64,000 bases of DNA from Solanum dulcamara. Taxonomy: Eukaryota; Streptophyta; Magnoliopsida; Solanales; Solanaceae. Where the stretch lies: the NCBI RefSeq assembly GCF_947179165.1, contig NC_077245.1, positions 23,418,740 through 23,482,739 of the forward strand. Reading direction: 5' to 3'. A model generated the notes under the pieces. It was not told the DNA's origin. It saw only the letters and a list, made by a program, of their open reading frames with translations, and searched no databases. This document shows positions 42,381-54,748 of the stretch, piece by piece (position 1 is the first letter of the stretch; every line of letters begins with the position of its first letter). The position numbers and the translations under genes are program-made.

Positions 42381-45104
42381 ATGACTCGTGGAAGACCACC
42401 TCAAAGAGCAAGGGTTGACGATGAGGACCAAACTCCTCCGATTCCTAATGCCCAACATCATGAGGATGGGGTAACCCATGCCGAGTTTTGCAGTGTTATT
42501 ACTTTGTTAGCCCAAGTCGTAGCTAACCAAGGGAATCTAGGTGTTTCTCCTCCCCAAATGCAAAATGCAGCCTCTAGGATTCGGGATTTCCAAAGGATGA
42601 ATCCACCCGAGTTCGATGGTTCTAAACTAGATGAGGACCCTATGGAGTTCATTAATGAGGTGTACCGGATTGTGGCCATCATGGGTGTGCCACCAAATGA
42701 GAAGGCCGAGCTAGTGGCCTATCAACTCAAAGGTGTGGCTCGAGTGTGGTACGAACAATGGATTGTTGAGAGGGATGAAGAAATAGGGTCGATAGGATGG
42801 GAAGAGTTCAAAGGTGCCTTCCTAGACCGCTTCTTCCCATTGGAGCTAAGGGAGGCCAAAATCCAAGAGTTCATCAACCTCCGTCAAGGAAGTATGAGTG
42901 TGAGGGAGTATGCTCTCAAATTCACTAAGTTGTCAAAGTATGCTCCCTTCATGGTCTCTGACCCAAGAGCTAGAATGAGCAAGTTTATTTCCGGTGTCTC
43001 AAGCTTGGTGTCCAAGGAGTGCAAAACGGCCATGTTGATCAAGGAGATGGACATCTCTCGGTTAATGACTTACGCAGAACAAATTGAAGCAGAGAAGCTT
43101 AGAGAGAGATCAAGGGGGTTCAAAAAGGCTAGAGTGGATGGTGAAGGGTTTAACCCTCAAAGGTCCGATCATGGTAACAATGGCAAAGGCCAAGGTGGGC
43201 AAAGATTTGTGGAACAAGATTCCACCAATACTCCTCCTCCAAAGTTCAACAAGGACAAGAGTGGTAAACTAATGATTCCAAGAGAGAATGTTGCTATTCA
43301 AACTTTCCCCACTTGTAAGAAGTGTGGAAGGACTCACAAAGGGGAATGCTTAGCCGGCTCCAATGCATGCTTTAAGTGTGGCAAGCTGGGCCACCATGCT
43401 AAGGATTGTAGAGATAGTGGTGGTGGTAGGACTCAAGGACAAATTGCTCATGGTCAACAAGTCCAAGGAGGTGTCCAACGCACCAACCGCTTTTACGCCT
43501 TGCATGGGAGACAAGAGGTTGAGGATGCACCTAATGTCATTACCGGTATGTTAAAGGTCTTTTCTTTTGATGTGTATGCACTATTAGATCCGGGTGCAAA
43601 TTTATCTTTTGTTACTCCATTCCTTGCTAATAGATTTGATGTTTTACCTGAAATGTTATTAGAGCCTTATTTGGTGTCTACCCCCGTTGGTGAGTCAGTT
43701 ATTGCTAGAAAGGTCTATAGGGGTTGCCTTGTGTCTGTCTTGCATAAAGTTATTCCTTGTGATCTCATTGAGCTTGACATGATAGATTTCGATGTCATTC
43801 TTGGGATGGATTGGTTACATGCATCTTATGCTTCCATAGATTATAGGAATCATCGAGTCAAATTCCAATTTCCAAATGAGCCTGTTATTGAATGGCAGGG
43901 TCATGATTCGGTGGTGAAGGGTCAGTTTATTTCTTATCTTAAGGCCCGAAAAATGATTTCTAAGGGATGTATTTACCACATTGTGAGGGTTAGGGATGTC
44001 AACTCCAAAAGTCCTTCTCTTGAGTCAGTTCCTATAGTCAATGAATTCCCCGATGTCTTTCTCAATGACCTTCCTGGTGTCTCTCCCGAAAGGGAAGTTG
44101 ATTTTGGTATCGATCTCCTCCCTGATACCCAACCTATCTCTATTCCTCCTTACCATATGGCCCCGGCAGAATTAAAAGAGTTGAAGGAACAGTTAAAGGA
44201 CTTGTTAGAGAAGGGGTTCATAAGACCAAGTATTTCTTCATGGGGTACTCCCATTCTATTTGTAAGAAAGAAGGATGGGTCATTTCGAATGTGCATAGAC
44301 TACCGGCAATTAAATAATATGACCATTAAGAACAAGTACCCACTCCCTAGAATAGATGACTTGTTTGATCAATTGCAAGGGGCAAGTCACTTCTCCAAGA
44401 TCGACCTTCGGTCCGGCTATCACCAACTACGGGTAAGGGAGTGTGATATTCCCAAAACAGCCTTCCGAACAAGGTATGGTCACTATGAGTTTGTGGTGAT
44501 GAGTTTTGGGTTGACGAATGCACCGGCGGTGTTTATGGACTTGATGAATAGGGTGTTCAAACCTTACCTTGATACCTTTGTAGTAGTCTTCATTGATGAT
44601 ATTTTAATTTACTCTCGGGGTGAGGAAGAACATAAAAATCACTTGAGAGTTGTGCTTCAAACATTGAGGGATAGACAATTATTTGCAAAATTTAGTAAGT
44701 GTGAATTTTGGTTAAAGGAGGTAGCATTTCTTGGTCATGTAGTGTCCGGTGATGGAATCAAGGTTGATCCTAAGAAAATAGAGGCAGTCAAAAATTGGCC
44801 TAGACCATTATCTCCTTCAGACATTAGGAGCTTTTTAGGTCTAGCCGGGTACTATAGAAGGTTCGTCAAAGGCTTTTCTTCCATCTCATCTCCTATGACA
44901 AAATTGACCCAAAAGAAATCCAAATTCATATGGACAGATGAGTGTGAGAAGAGTTTCCAGACCTTAAAAGATCGACTTACCTCTGCTCCTATTTTAACTC
45001 TCCCAGAAGGATTAGAGGCGTTTGTAGTTTATTGTGATGCTTCAAAGATTGGTTTAGGTTGTGTCTTAATGCAAAACGACAAGGTCATAGCCTATGCTTT
45101 CTAG
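42381..45104 (+). CDS. El3 gag-pol polyprotein, open to RNase H
   Basis: A 907-codon frame. Gag: capsid region about residues 70-230 ([39 protein letters not shown]), knuckle region about 313-345 with one complete Cys-x2-Cys-x4-His-x4-Cys. Protease: Asp-Pro-Gly-Ala at 403-406. RT about 590-790 with YRQLNN, RSGYHQL and FIDD at 737-740. RNase H starts with Asp886. It ends early because one extra T near 45097 shifts the frame; the RNase H remainder is in the next frame. No other stop, so it was active recently. It represents a fused gag-pol in one frame, as is usual in this group. Confidence 0.9.
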   Translation: MTRGRPPQRARVDDEDQTPPIPNAQHHEDGVTHAEFCSVITLLAQVVANQGNLGVSPPQMQNAASRIRDFQRMNPPEFDGSKLDEDPMEFINEVYRIVAIMGVPPNEKAELVAYQLKGVARVWYEQWIVERDEEIGSIGWEEFKGAFLDRFFPLELREAKIQEFINLRQGSMSVREYALKFTKLSKYAPFMVSDPRARMSKFISGVSSLVSKECKTAMLIKEMDISRLMTYAEQIEAEKLRERSRGFKKARVDGEGFNPQRSDHGNNGKGQGGQRFVEQDSTNTPPPKFNKDKSGKLMIPRENVAIQTFPTCKKCGRTHKGECLAGSNACFKCGKLGHHAKDCRDSGGGRTQGQIAHGQQVQGGVQRTNRFYALHGRQEVEDAPNVITGMLKVFSFDVYALLDPGANLSFVTPFLANRFDVLPEMLLEPYLVSTPVGESVIARKVYRGCLVSVLHKVIPCDLIELDMIDFDVILGMDWLHASYASIDYRNHRVKFQFPNEPVIEWQGHDSVVKGQFISYLKARKMISKGCIYHIVRVRDVNSKSPSLESVPIVNEFPDVFLNDLPGVSPEREVDFGIDLLPDTQPISIPPYHMAPAELKELKEQLKDLLEKGFIRPSISSWGTPILFVRKKDGSFRMCIDYRQLNNMTIKNKYPLPRIDDLFDQLQGASHFSKIDLRSGYHQLRVRECDIPKTAFRTRYGHYEFVVMSFGLTNAPAVFMDLMNRVFKPYLDTFVVVFIDDILIYSRGEEEHKNHLRVVLQTLRDRQLFAKFSKCEFWLKEVAFLGHVVSGDGIKVDPKKIEAVKNWPRPLSPSDIRSFLGLAGYYRRFVKGFSSISSPMTKLTQKKSKFIWTDECEKSFQTLKDRLTSAPILTLPEGLEAFVVYCDASKIGLGCVLMQNDKVIAYAF

Positions 45105-45480
45105 GCAATTAAAGGTGCATGAGCGTAACTACCCTACCCATGACCTTGAATTGGCGGCCATTGTTTTTGCTCTGAAGATTTGGAGGCATTACCTCTATGG
45201 GGTGCATGTGGATGTGTATACTGATCATAAGAGTCTTCAGTATGTGTTCACCCAAAAGGACCTTAACCTAAGGCAAAGGAGGTGGCTAGAACTCCTTAAG
45301 GACTATGACATGAGTGTGCACTATCATCCGGGTAAAGCTAATGTGGTTGCTGATGCACTTAGTAGAGTGTCTATGGGAAGTATGGCCCATGTGGATGAAA
45401 GTAAGAGGGAGTTGGTGAAAGATGTTCACCGATTGGCTAGATTAGGGGTGAAGTTGTGTAGTACTAATGATGGGGGTATG
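45094..45480 (+). pseudogene. El3 RNase H, second part, after frameshift
   Basis: Continues RNase H ([30 protein letters not shown]) and the start of the linker to integrase. At 45480/45481 the sequence changes to El2 LTR DNA; the frame stays open across the join to 45600, giving a chimeric end with no biological meaning. Confidence 0.85.
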
Positions 45481-45893
45481 ATTGACTCATTTGGGAAAAG
45501 ATTTTTGGTACTATTGTATTCTAGTTGGGAAGTAGAATGTTTGGCATCATGGGATAAATTATCTGTGAGCATCCGGGTACCAAGTCCCGGCCTCTACTAG
45601 CTTACTAGTATGATGAGCATCCGGGTACCAAGTCCTGACCTCGACCACACTTATGTATTATGGCAAGCATCGAGGTACCCAGTCCCGGCCTTGGCCACTT
45701 TTAAACATTTGGGTGAGCATTTGGGTCCCAGTTCCGCCCTTGACCCCTAAGTCACCCCTAGATTGATTGACTTTTGGAGATTCTAGGTTTGGAAATGATA
45801 CAGTACTTCGACTCCTGACATAGAAGATTCTTGGTTTCTAGCCTTGGTAGTTGTAGCTATTCTGTGTACTCGGCGGGCTTATGAGGGTTCCTC
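45481..45893 (+). repeat. Duplicated piece of El2 3' LTR
   Basis: Repeats 39426-39838 with about five differences. Together with the LTR after it, it forms the second copy of a 2,740-bp direct repeat. It contains the four-unit minisatellite. Confidence 0.9.
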
Positions 45894-48220
45894 TGTAACA
45901 TCCCCTAAAAACGTTGTATACGATGTTTCAATTTTTGCCTAAACATGATACAGCCTCTGTATTTTGGTCATAACTTTTCATAGGAATATCCTAATTGAGT
46001 GATTCAAATTTCTGAGTAACCACAAGATCATTAACTACAACTTTTATGAAGACCATATTTTAAGATTCGGAGGTTAAGTAGGTCAAATAAATTAATCTTT
46101 GTAAGGTAGGATGCTTTGACGGATATGAGTGTTTATAGAAGAAAGATCATATCTCACTGTAGGTTTATCCAAATTGGTTGATTCTTGAACGATATGAAAC
46201 TAGACTTCCATATCTACAATTCTTATGAAGACACCAAATCCTAATAAGGAATTTATCTTATTCAAATGTAGCTCCCAAAACGAGTATTCTGTCAAAGATA
46301 ACTCATTTCACCTACCATAGAAAGATCTAGATACATTTGACATCACTCATGACATAAATTGTCCTCCATTTAACATCATCCATGACATCAATATATTCCA
46401 CTAAATTTTCAGATTTTTATTTATAATTATTTTATTTATTGTTAGGTCCTCTTTCCCACCTATAAATACCCACCTTATTTCCTCATTTTATTCATCAAGC
46501 TTTCTCAAGCAAATCTTCTCTCTATACACTTCTTTACACATTCTCAAATATAGTTTTAGTTCTTAGTAGTGAAGAAATACTATTCTGATAATTCATATAT
46601 TCCGGGTAGTACACAAAACGTTCCGGCAAGGAGAAAAGCTAGGACTCAAGAGTGGTCATTAAGTCTTCCGGTACCAACTAAAGCTTCGGTTTCCAGGTAT
46701 GTAAGGCTTCAATGAGAGTATTCCTTCCACTCTCATGCCTAAATTATTTTGATTATATGATAAATTATATTTATTTTCTTTAAGCTCTACTCTAAGTTAT
46801 GTGTGTATTTATCCATGAGTTCTTCCACCCATGTAGTCCAAAAACTCTTTCAATTAAATATCTTGATTTTAAGTAATATTTTCTTATGTTAATTCTTATT
46901 TTTACTTAATAGTATGAATCATGGTTAAACTAATGATTATTGCTCTATTTTGATGCACCATAATTTCATATGTATGAATTGATGATTTACAAGTAAACCC
47001 TCTAATTATCTATTTAAAGGTTCTTGAAATTCATGGTGGGTTGTTTAAAGCATGATTTTTAATTAATGGATTTCAAAGTATTTATGTATATTTATTTACA
47101 TACATATTTGCAAGTTGAAGTTATTTGAACCCACCTAGTTTTACTATGTTTTTAATAAAGTTTGACTTGAAAGCTTTGACTCCAAATAAATATTTATGAC
47201 AGCAATATCTATGATCAAAAAGGGAGTCTTATGAAATGAAAGAATGATGAAATGATATGAATCATGGATTCTTTATGCAATAAGGACAATTCTTGCATAT
47301 TTGAATTATCAAATGTTTTAATGAGCTATTCTACCGAATATGATATTTGAATTCTCAAGCTATATGCTATGAATATTTTGAAGTATTAAACTATTCCGTG
47401 GGATTGACTTAGCACCGAATGAGGCATTGAGGTGGGATTCGGTAAGGGAATCCTAGTAGCAACCCCTTGTCTCATTAACTATGTGCCAACATAGGAGCCC
47501 TTGTAGGCTTAGGCTAATGGATCCATAAATAGCCCTTAAAGTTAAAGTTAAAGAAATGAATGAAGTTGACGGAGTTCTACCTGGCAAGTAGTCTCCCCGG
47601 CCAACGTAGGGGGTTATGTTGGATTCCATGTAATAGCTCGCATGGTCTTAAATGTCGGTTATGGTTAGCTTCCCACAAAATAAATGTTTTAAAGGATATC
47701 CATATGATTTATTATGCATGTATTACATTATGTTCCATATTACATAAATGTTATAATATTTTCTCAATGTTCATGCATCCTTACATACTTAGTACATTCA
47801 AAGTACTAACGCATACTCCTTTGCCTACATGATATCACCATGTAGGGATCGGTGCTCCTCCTCGTTTTCCTCCACGTGGCTAGTTGATATTCCATTGAAG
47901 ACTACTTTTGGTGAGTTCCCATGTTCCGGGAACAATACTCCTTTGTCTTTCTAGCTTATGATATGTTAAGATATTTTATTATGGCATTTCTTCTATTATG
48001 ATTGAGGGTGAGCTACGAACTTGTCTTAGCCCCATTAAATCTAATAGTTAGAGGTATTATTGGACATATGTAAGTTGAAGATTTATTATTATGATTTCCG
48101 CTTGTCTATTTATCATTATTACCTATGAAAGGCTAAAAGAATGCTAAGAGGCTTGTTTGAGGTACTTTCGGGTTCCTCATTCGCCATGTCACGTCTAGGC
48201 CCTAGGCTTGGGTCGTGACA
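45894..48220 (+). mobile_element. El3 second LTR
   Basis: 2,327 bp, about 99% like the first LTR by eye. It is flanked by TCCTC and TCATC, that is, by the original target duplication, so taken alone it looks like a solo LTR. Confidence 0.9.
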
Positions 48221-48225
48221 TCATC
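48221..48225 (+). repeat. Target-site duplication of El3, right
   Basis: TCATC, as in the intact El2 5' LTR near 31460. Confidence 0.75.
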
Positions 48226-48852
48226 TAGGTTTCCATTTAACTTGCGCACGAGTGTTCCGACTGGGCTTATGGGGGCCCAGTTGGGTATAGTTAGCTGTAG
48301 TTCTCATAGGTAGTACTTTTTTCCCTTTTTATGCTTATGTTGACTTCTATTTAGGTTATTCCTCTTTTTCATATTATTTTTACCTTTTCTGCTAATTCAA
48401 CCTATGATGCCTAATGGTACTTGTTGTCTTGGTACTCATACTAACTCTGCATCTATTTTTGTGATGCAGGACCGAGCACCAGCTACCGCCATGGATAGAT
48501 CAAGCCTATTGCAGTCATCTTTGGAGACTAGGGTGAGCACTTGGCTTTTTGGATCATTCCTGTCTCCTTCAGTATTGATGACCCGTCTTTTGGCTTTTGA
48601 GACTAGCCAGTTGTTGTATATATTTTTGGTCCACTTTTGGGACTTGTACTCGTGTTTTATTTTATAGTAGCTCTGTATTTGTGACTTCCAGATTTTGGAA
48701 GGGATCTTTAGTTGTTTATATCATGTTTTGGTTTACTTCCGCTTATTCTTTCTGCCTATATTTATAATTCGCCACTCTTGTTTAGTTTTTGCCCCCAAAC
48801 CCATTACTTGAACTTCAGGGTTGAGGGGTTGACTTACCTACTGGTGGGTTAT
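48221..48852 (+). mobile_element. El2 3' LTR, right piece
   Basis: The last ~630 bp of the El2 3' LTR, lacking the final ~38 bases. It joins EPRV TAV DNA at 48852-48855 (ambiguous A bases). The 87-codon frame at 48404-48667 is chance. Confidence 0.85.
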
Positions 48853-49267
48853 AAAATCAATGCATCGGTTTAGAATTGTTTTGAGAGAAAATAAATCTCT
48901 CATTATCTATTCTTGATTTTTAACTAGAAGTACTTTATCAAATTTCTCTTTCATTAATCCCAAATTAAATCCCTTTTGAGGTAATTAGGGTCTGAAAGAC
49001 ATTTTATCATATTTATCGGTCTGTACCTCCGTGGTAGTAGAAGTGTTGTTATCATCTTTTTGAATTTTTATCAAACTGGTAATAATATCATGAGCGTCAC
49101 TACAATGACCAATCCTGGATGTTATCCTTTGCACAAATGCTGAGTAGTTTATTAGCAATTTGTTGATCGCAATTGAAATTGGCTATTTCGATTATATCAG
49201 AAACTGCGGTTTGTATATCTTTGAAGCCTTTATCAATATCTTGTAGATGGTTCTTAATTTCTTTCAT
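48853..49267 (-). pseudogene. EPRV TAV (copy C), N-terminal part
   Basis: Starts at ATG 49267, overlapping the RNase H end, and matches the copy B TAV closely. Frameshift near 49120. It is cut by El2 at 48853; the rest is at 28070-28662. Confidence 0.8.
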
Positions 49268-49464
49268 CTCTTGTAAGAAAATCTGTTGCAATATTTTTGT
49301 TAGTACGAATAATTTCAATATCAAAGGAATATTCAGAAAATAACATTTGCCATCTAATAAATCATTTGTATTCTGATTTTGAAGGAAGATTATTGTGAAT
49401 AAAGACTTTTACCTATGTATTATTAGTTCTAAGGATAAATCATTTAGGTAGTAGAAAATAATAC
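49254..49464 (-). pseudogene. EPRV RNase H end (copy C)
   Basis: The last ~70 codons of RNase H, decayed, matching 2884-3080 of copy A. It is interrupted at 49464 by the solo LTR; the upstream part continues at 52980. Confidence 0.7.
49460..49464 (+). repeat. Target-site duplication of solo LTR, left
   Basis: AATAC, identical to 52975-52979. Confidence 0.9.
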
Positions 49465-52400
49465 TGTCATGATCCAAAAATCGAGGTCATGATGGCACAC
49501 ATTCCAAAATTCAGCATGATGTGTAAGCCTAAAAGTAAAACTCATACGAGACACCCAAAGGAAAAGTCGTGCCACAATTTAAATGAAAGGAAACACAATG
49601 AATAAATTATTCCAAAACCTGGTGTCATTAGTATAAAGAGCATCTAATATAAGGTTCGAGTCTAAAGATACAACATAAGTCTCTAAATGATACAAGAGGC
49701 TGAGAAATAAAGATAAACGAGTGACGATCCAAACCCTGGGACTTCACCACTAATCTGAGAATACACAATCTGCTAGAATATCAGCTGTCATGTGAGGTAT
49801 CCTGACTAGTATCTACATCAAAAAGGGACACAGAAGTAGGGGTAATTACAATCCACATGTATTCAGTAGGTTTTAGCCGACTGAGTATAAGAAATTAATC
49901 AAACCTATGAAATAAACTAAGAAATGCTCCTGCATACAAAAAAGTCTCACTTTGACATCGATACTGCCAGTTTATATATATAATGGTGCGAGTAAAGTAA
50001 ATCCATAACAACTGTTCATAATCATAATTAACCAGATAATTTAAGCAGTACAAATATCAATGCAATGCAATGCAATATGATGATGCAATAATATGGTGGT
50101 ACGGTAGAATCAAGATTGTCGCACTCCTGTCGTATACACCTGCCGAGCTGTGCTACCAAGCAGGACCTATGGGGGTCTCGCATACCATATACCTCAATAA
50201 TAATGTCTCATCATCCTTTCCACCTCCTCATGGTCAAGGGATCACAATGCATCCACTACCCTGTCGTAAAACTGCCCCGGTCAGGGAATCAAGATACAAA
50301 GGTTTAAAGATGTTTCATTTTCTTTCTCAAAACGAATTTTCATATTTCTCAACTTCCCATGTTCCATGATATTATGAATTAGGATGAATGCATCAAAACA
50401 CATATGGTATGGAAGCAATATTTAACTCAACATGTAGTACAAGGTACAAAGTTCTCAAACTTAACCTACACATGATACTCACCCTCAATAAATAGAAATG
50501 AAAAGGAAATATTTCAATTTAAGTTTTCACCACTTTTCAATAATATTTCAATACTAAGGCATGCTAAAAAACCCCGACTCAACCCCTCCGACAGGCATCA
50601 CAAGTCAAATAATATCACCAAACCTCTCTCACCGGCAAATCAAGAATCACATGCTCTCAAAACAAATAAGATAACAAATATGGGCCCTACATGGGTTATG
50701 TAATACAAATAAATCCCCACACGACAACACATTAATAAATAAGTCCCCATATGGGCATCATAATATATATAACATTCTCAAATCATACTACAACCTTATC
50801 CCAAAGTCTATAACATATGAATGACTAATTACCCCATCTTAGTCTCAAAGAAGGATAGTCAAACCTACCTCAATTGCCGAAACCACGCTCGAACACCTCC
50901 ACCGAATAAGAAACTCTTGAATTCAATGCTTGGATGACAACCCACTATCAACAATAAAACATACACATCACAAGGAGTCCAATGACACCTATATTGATAG
51001 GTTTCAGAAATAAGAGTAAAATGGTCAAAAAATTAATTATTTTCAAAAAGGGTCAAATATGGAATTTTATTTAAAAATTATGTTCTACACACCTAATAGA
51101 GTTCGTGGCTGAAAAATCCATTAAAATCGAGCAAGAATCGAGTTTCAAATAATGAAAATATAATTTTCTAACTTGAAAGTAAACCTCATAACCCACCTTT
51201 GAAATCTTGATTTAAAGATATTTTGGAAGATAATAATTATAGAAACTGGTAAAGGATAATCTCACAATGGTGTTCCTTGCAGAAAAACTCACAATTTAGA
51301 CTCAAGAATCATTAAAAACGGAGCTTAGATGACCAAGAAACAATCCTCCAAAAATTACAACAATTTTATCCCAAAAATGGCAAGAGACAACAACTTTCAA
51401 TAGCGATTTACTAGAAATAAAGCCTCTACAGCTAAAACCGATCACACCACAATGATCCTTATGAAAAACTCAGCAATTTATCCTCAAGAATCGCTAAAAA
51501 CGAACCCAAAATGCTTAAGATGTCAAATCTCAAAATTTATCAAAAATCTAATCTGAAAATAGTAAGGGTAGCTGCTATAACGCAAATATTACCTCAAAAA
51601 AATCTTCCCCATCACTTTCCGATTACACCACTATATTCCTATGGAAAAACTACACAATTTAGATCATTAAATCACTGAACTTGGATCTAAGATGATCAAA
51701 AAATCATCTTCCAAAGTTTATAAAAATCTGAATCAAACAATAGTCGAGGAAGCATCTAAAACATCAAATCTTACCAAAAATGATGCTTCTAATCAGGATT
51801 CCGAGCTCACCAATGGATTCTTCGTGAAAATCTCTTGATGATAGACTCTTGAATCACTACATTTGGACTTGAAAAACTCAAGATATGAGGGTTCAAAGTT
51901 GAGAGAAAATTCTGAAAAATCTAGTGCAAAATCTGCACTTTTGCACCAGATTTTTTCTAGTTTTGCATTATTTAGAGTCTCTGAACGGACCCTCAAAATT
52001 CGTTCAGAACTCAATAAAATAAATCAGATATGCTACCCCACTAAATTCAATATTTCGGACTCAATAACACATTTAAAATTACCATATGAGATTATTTTAA
52101 TAAAAAGTGGATCCACATCAAAGTGTCATTTTAAGACAAATTCCACAATGGGCCTCGGGATAAAATCGGAAACTTCGGAAAGCAAACGAAGGGTATTTAT
52201 AGTCCAAACTCAACATTCTAAAACTAACCACACTGTCAGAATTTTTATCCAAGTAAATTTTTCAAGAATATTGACCAAAGTCAACCATAGGCTAACTTTC
52301 AAAGTCAATCATAGGCTAATTTTCGAAGTTAAAAGCATCAAATGGCCCCAAACTTGTATCGATTACCTCGATAGTCATGCCAACAATGCTACTAGCCTAA

Positions 52401-52974
52401 TTTGGACATTTCAGAGCTGATGGAACTATCAGAATTCAAATTTGAGATCTTCTTGACTCGAAACTCAAAAAGTCGCAACTAAACCAACTTAGCCCTTCAA
52501 AATATCAAAATGGGCTCGGGACCTCTAAAAATTTAGTCAATACTTCTTCTAGACATAAAACCATCTCTTGAATCCAACAGAGTCATCGTAATTCTATTCT
52601 GAGTATCGAAACTCCAAAAGTTGACCAAAGTCAAACCTTGGTCTAAAATTTCTTAAATTCTCAACTCAAGACTTCAAATCTTTGTTACAACTCCAAAACT
52701 AATTCCGTAAAATCCCCTAGACCAATTTCCACATTTCGGAGCTGCTGAAATTGACAAAATTCTATTCAGAGATACGCAGCTCTAGCTGGTACCGAAAATT
52801 ACTTTTTCAACTCTTAACTCTATAAAACTCAAGAATTTGCACAATTTACAAACCATTAAGATTTTGACTTTTTCAACTACACAAACCGATCAAATAATAC
52901 TCGAGGCCCCTAATGATAGGGGTAAAATAGTAATTTTGCATAAATTTCCAAAAATGACTCTTAAGGTTATTACA
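49465..52974 (-). mobile_element. Solo LTR (El2-related family), minus orientation
   Basis: 3,510 bp, with TG...CA ends read on the minus strand and a perfect AATAC target duplication; no internal region. The start (near 52974) and end (near 49465) match El2 LTR ends (ACCTTAAG.TCATTTTTGG; GTGCCATCATGACCT), but the middle is clearly diverged, so it is a separate subfamily. It splits the EPRV RNase H gene. The open frames at 50070-50369 and 51863-52420 are chance; no gene seen. Confidence 0.9.
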
Positions 52975-52979
52975 AATAC
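52975..52979 (+). repeat. Target-site duplication of solo LTR, right
   Basis: AATAC, identical to 49460-49464. Confidence 0.9.
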
Positions 52980-54748
52980 AACTTTTGACAACTTTTTACT
53001 ACTGCCAATAACTCTTTCTTAATGATGTGATATCATGTTTGAGTGTCGGAAAAAGTTCCAAAGTAGTAACGGCATAAACTTTCTCCCATTTTATTTTTAT
53101 TGGAATCATAATCTATCTTTTTTAGTATGCCGCTCCAGTAGTATTTTGAAGCGTCTGTTTCTAAAATTAAGTCATCACTATTTTTTGGTAATTGTAACTT
53201 GGGTAACTTTCTACAAATAGACTTTATATCTTTTACTTTTGTGGTAAGACTTCATTAAACTCAAAAATCTTATCCTCTTTTAATAATTCTTGGAATGACT
53301 TTCTTAGTTTAGCCAGATTCTGAATATAATTTGAAGCATAGTTAAGTATTTCTAAAAAGCTTTGTACTTGCTTTTTATCAATTAATTTATCTGGGAAGAC
53401 AAATATCTTTTCAATGATATGACTTTGTAATTTTATACCATTTCCATCGATTATCATTCCTAGAAATTCTATCTCATTTTTGATTAGGCTTGTTTTCTTC
53501 TTAGAAAGTGTTAATCCATTTTCTAAACATAAGTTTGTAAATTTATTTTGGTGTGTCAAGTTTTCTTCGAGACTATTGGGTAAAACTAAAATATCATCAA
53601 CATAGACAAATATATAGTCATAATCTTTAAAGATATTATCCATTTTTCGTTGGAATATCTGTGGTGCATTTCTTAATCCAAATGGCATGACTAACCATTC
53701 ATACTGTTCATGAGGGGTTGAGAAGACAGTATATTGAATTTTTCCAAAACCCACTTTTACGATCAAACTTAGAAAATATCTTTTTATTCATGGTTCGATT
53801 AATTAAACTTTCTTTGTGGGGTAAGAAATATCCATCAAATATAGTGTTATCATTTAATTTTTTATAATTAATAACCATTCTGGATTTATTTCGGACTATC
53901 TCTGCATGGTTTCTTACCATAAAGGCGGGTGAACTATGATGAGAGTTACTAGGTCTTATTATTCCAAAGCTTAATAATTCCTTAATCTTTCTTTGAAACT
54001 CTTCCTTGTCCTTAGGACTGTATCTCATTGGTTTTACTCTAATGATCTTATCCTTATCTTTCATTTCTATCTTGGCTTCTATCTTATTTTTCTCCCAAAA
54101 TTCTAAAGGATTTTCGGTAAAACATTGTTCTAATTTTTGTTTAATTATATCTATATTTTGTTCTAATTTATTGAAGGTTATCTGATAGTCTGGCAGGAAA
54201 TATTGTTGGATTATTATTTGAGGGTTGTCTCAATCAATATCATATTGCAGCAAGGGAGTGTTTTTTGGAAAAATTAGTTTGTTTTGGTATCCTATAGCAC
54301 CACGCTTGGCTGTGCGCGCTTTAAATTGAATAGGTAATCTTTTTTAAATAAGCAGTTTTAAAGCGTTCTACAATAATTGTATGTTGAGAAGGAGTCTTAA
54401 ATCGTATTTGAAATAAAACTCTATCGTATAATACAATTTGAAACATTTCTAAAAAGTTATTTACTAACAATACATCTTGTCCAGTATTATAAAAATAAAA
54501 TTGAGGATATTTTATTAAAAAAATATCCTAACAATATAATTGGTTGAGCAATGCATCTAGACATTTTTATAATATTATTTGATATATCTCTTTCTTTAGT
54601 AATAGGTAAATCTTGATGGTATTCTTTGGGAAATATTTCTGGTCTACAGTAACAATTTCCCGATCCGTTATTTATATAAGCAGCAAGTATTCTGCTTTAT
54701 AATCTTTATACGTTATTCCTATAAATATATATTATATTTGCTTGTCAT
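52980..54748 (-). pseudogene. EPRV pol (copy C): protease-RT-RNase H, 5' part
   Basis: Starts at ATG 54748, overlapping the stop of MP-protease as ATGA. The protease motif reads Asn-Asn-Gly-Ser here (first Asp lost) with a frameshift nearby. RT: 53708-54064 (KSRMVINYK, FDGYFLPHKES), then a deletion of about 20 bases shifts the frame; 53233-53766 holds PFGLRNAP, YVDD and the thumb. RNase H is decayed and cut by the solo LTR at 52980. All three domains are recognisable; none is usable. Confidence 0.85.

Larger units (their letters stand above)
39839..48220 (+). mobile_element. El3: young Ty3/gypsy element, recombined, integrase lost
   Basis: LTR 39839-42165, primer site, gag-pol up to RNase H (42381-45480), then not integrase but a 413-bp piece of the flanking El2 LTR (45481-45893) and a second LTR (45894-48220). 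The two LTRs are both 2,327 bp and differ at about two dozen positions by eye (around 1%). The structure is what recombination between a complete copy and a solo-LTR allele, or a tandem duplication, would leave. It cannot move on its own. Confidence 0.9.
28663..48852 (+). mobile_element. El2: Ty3/gypsy chromovirus with ~3.4-kb LTRs, split by El3
   Basis: LTR 28663-32051, primer site, gag, protease, RT, RNase H, integrase, chromodomain, then the 3' LTR in two pieces (37148-39838 and 48221-48852). It sits in the TAV gene of EPRV copy C. No target duplication remains: the last ~38 bases of the 3' LTR and about 72 bases of TAV were deleted at the right junction. Without El3 it is about 11.8 kb. 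Decayed: many stops, RT catalytic FIDD changed to FIDE. Confidence 0.9.

Noticed and set aside
45481..45600. Apparent gene fusion of El3 RNase H with a 40-residue tail
   Set aside because: The tail is translated El2 LTR DNA after the recombination point; the same frame occurs at 39426-39545.
50070..52420. Open frames inside 49465-52974
   Set aside because: Non-coding LTR sequence; frames are not kept in the related El2 LTRs.
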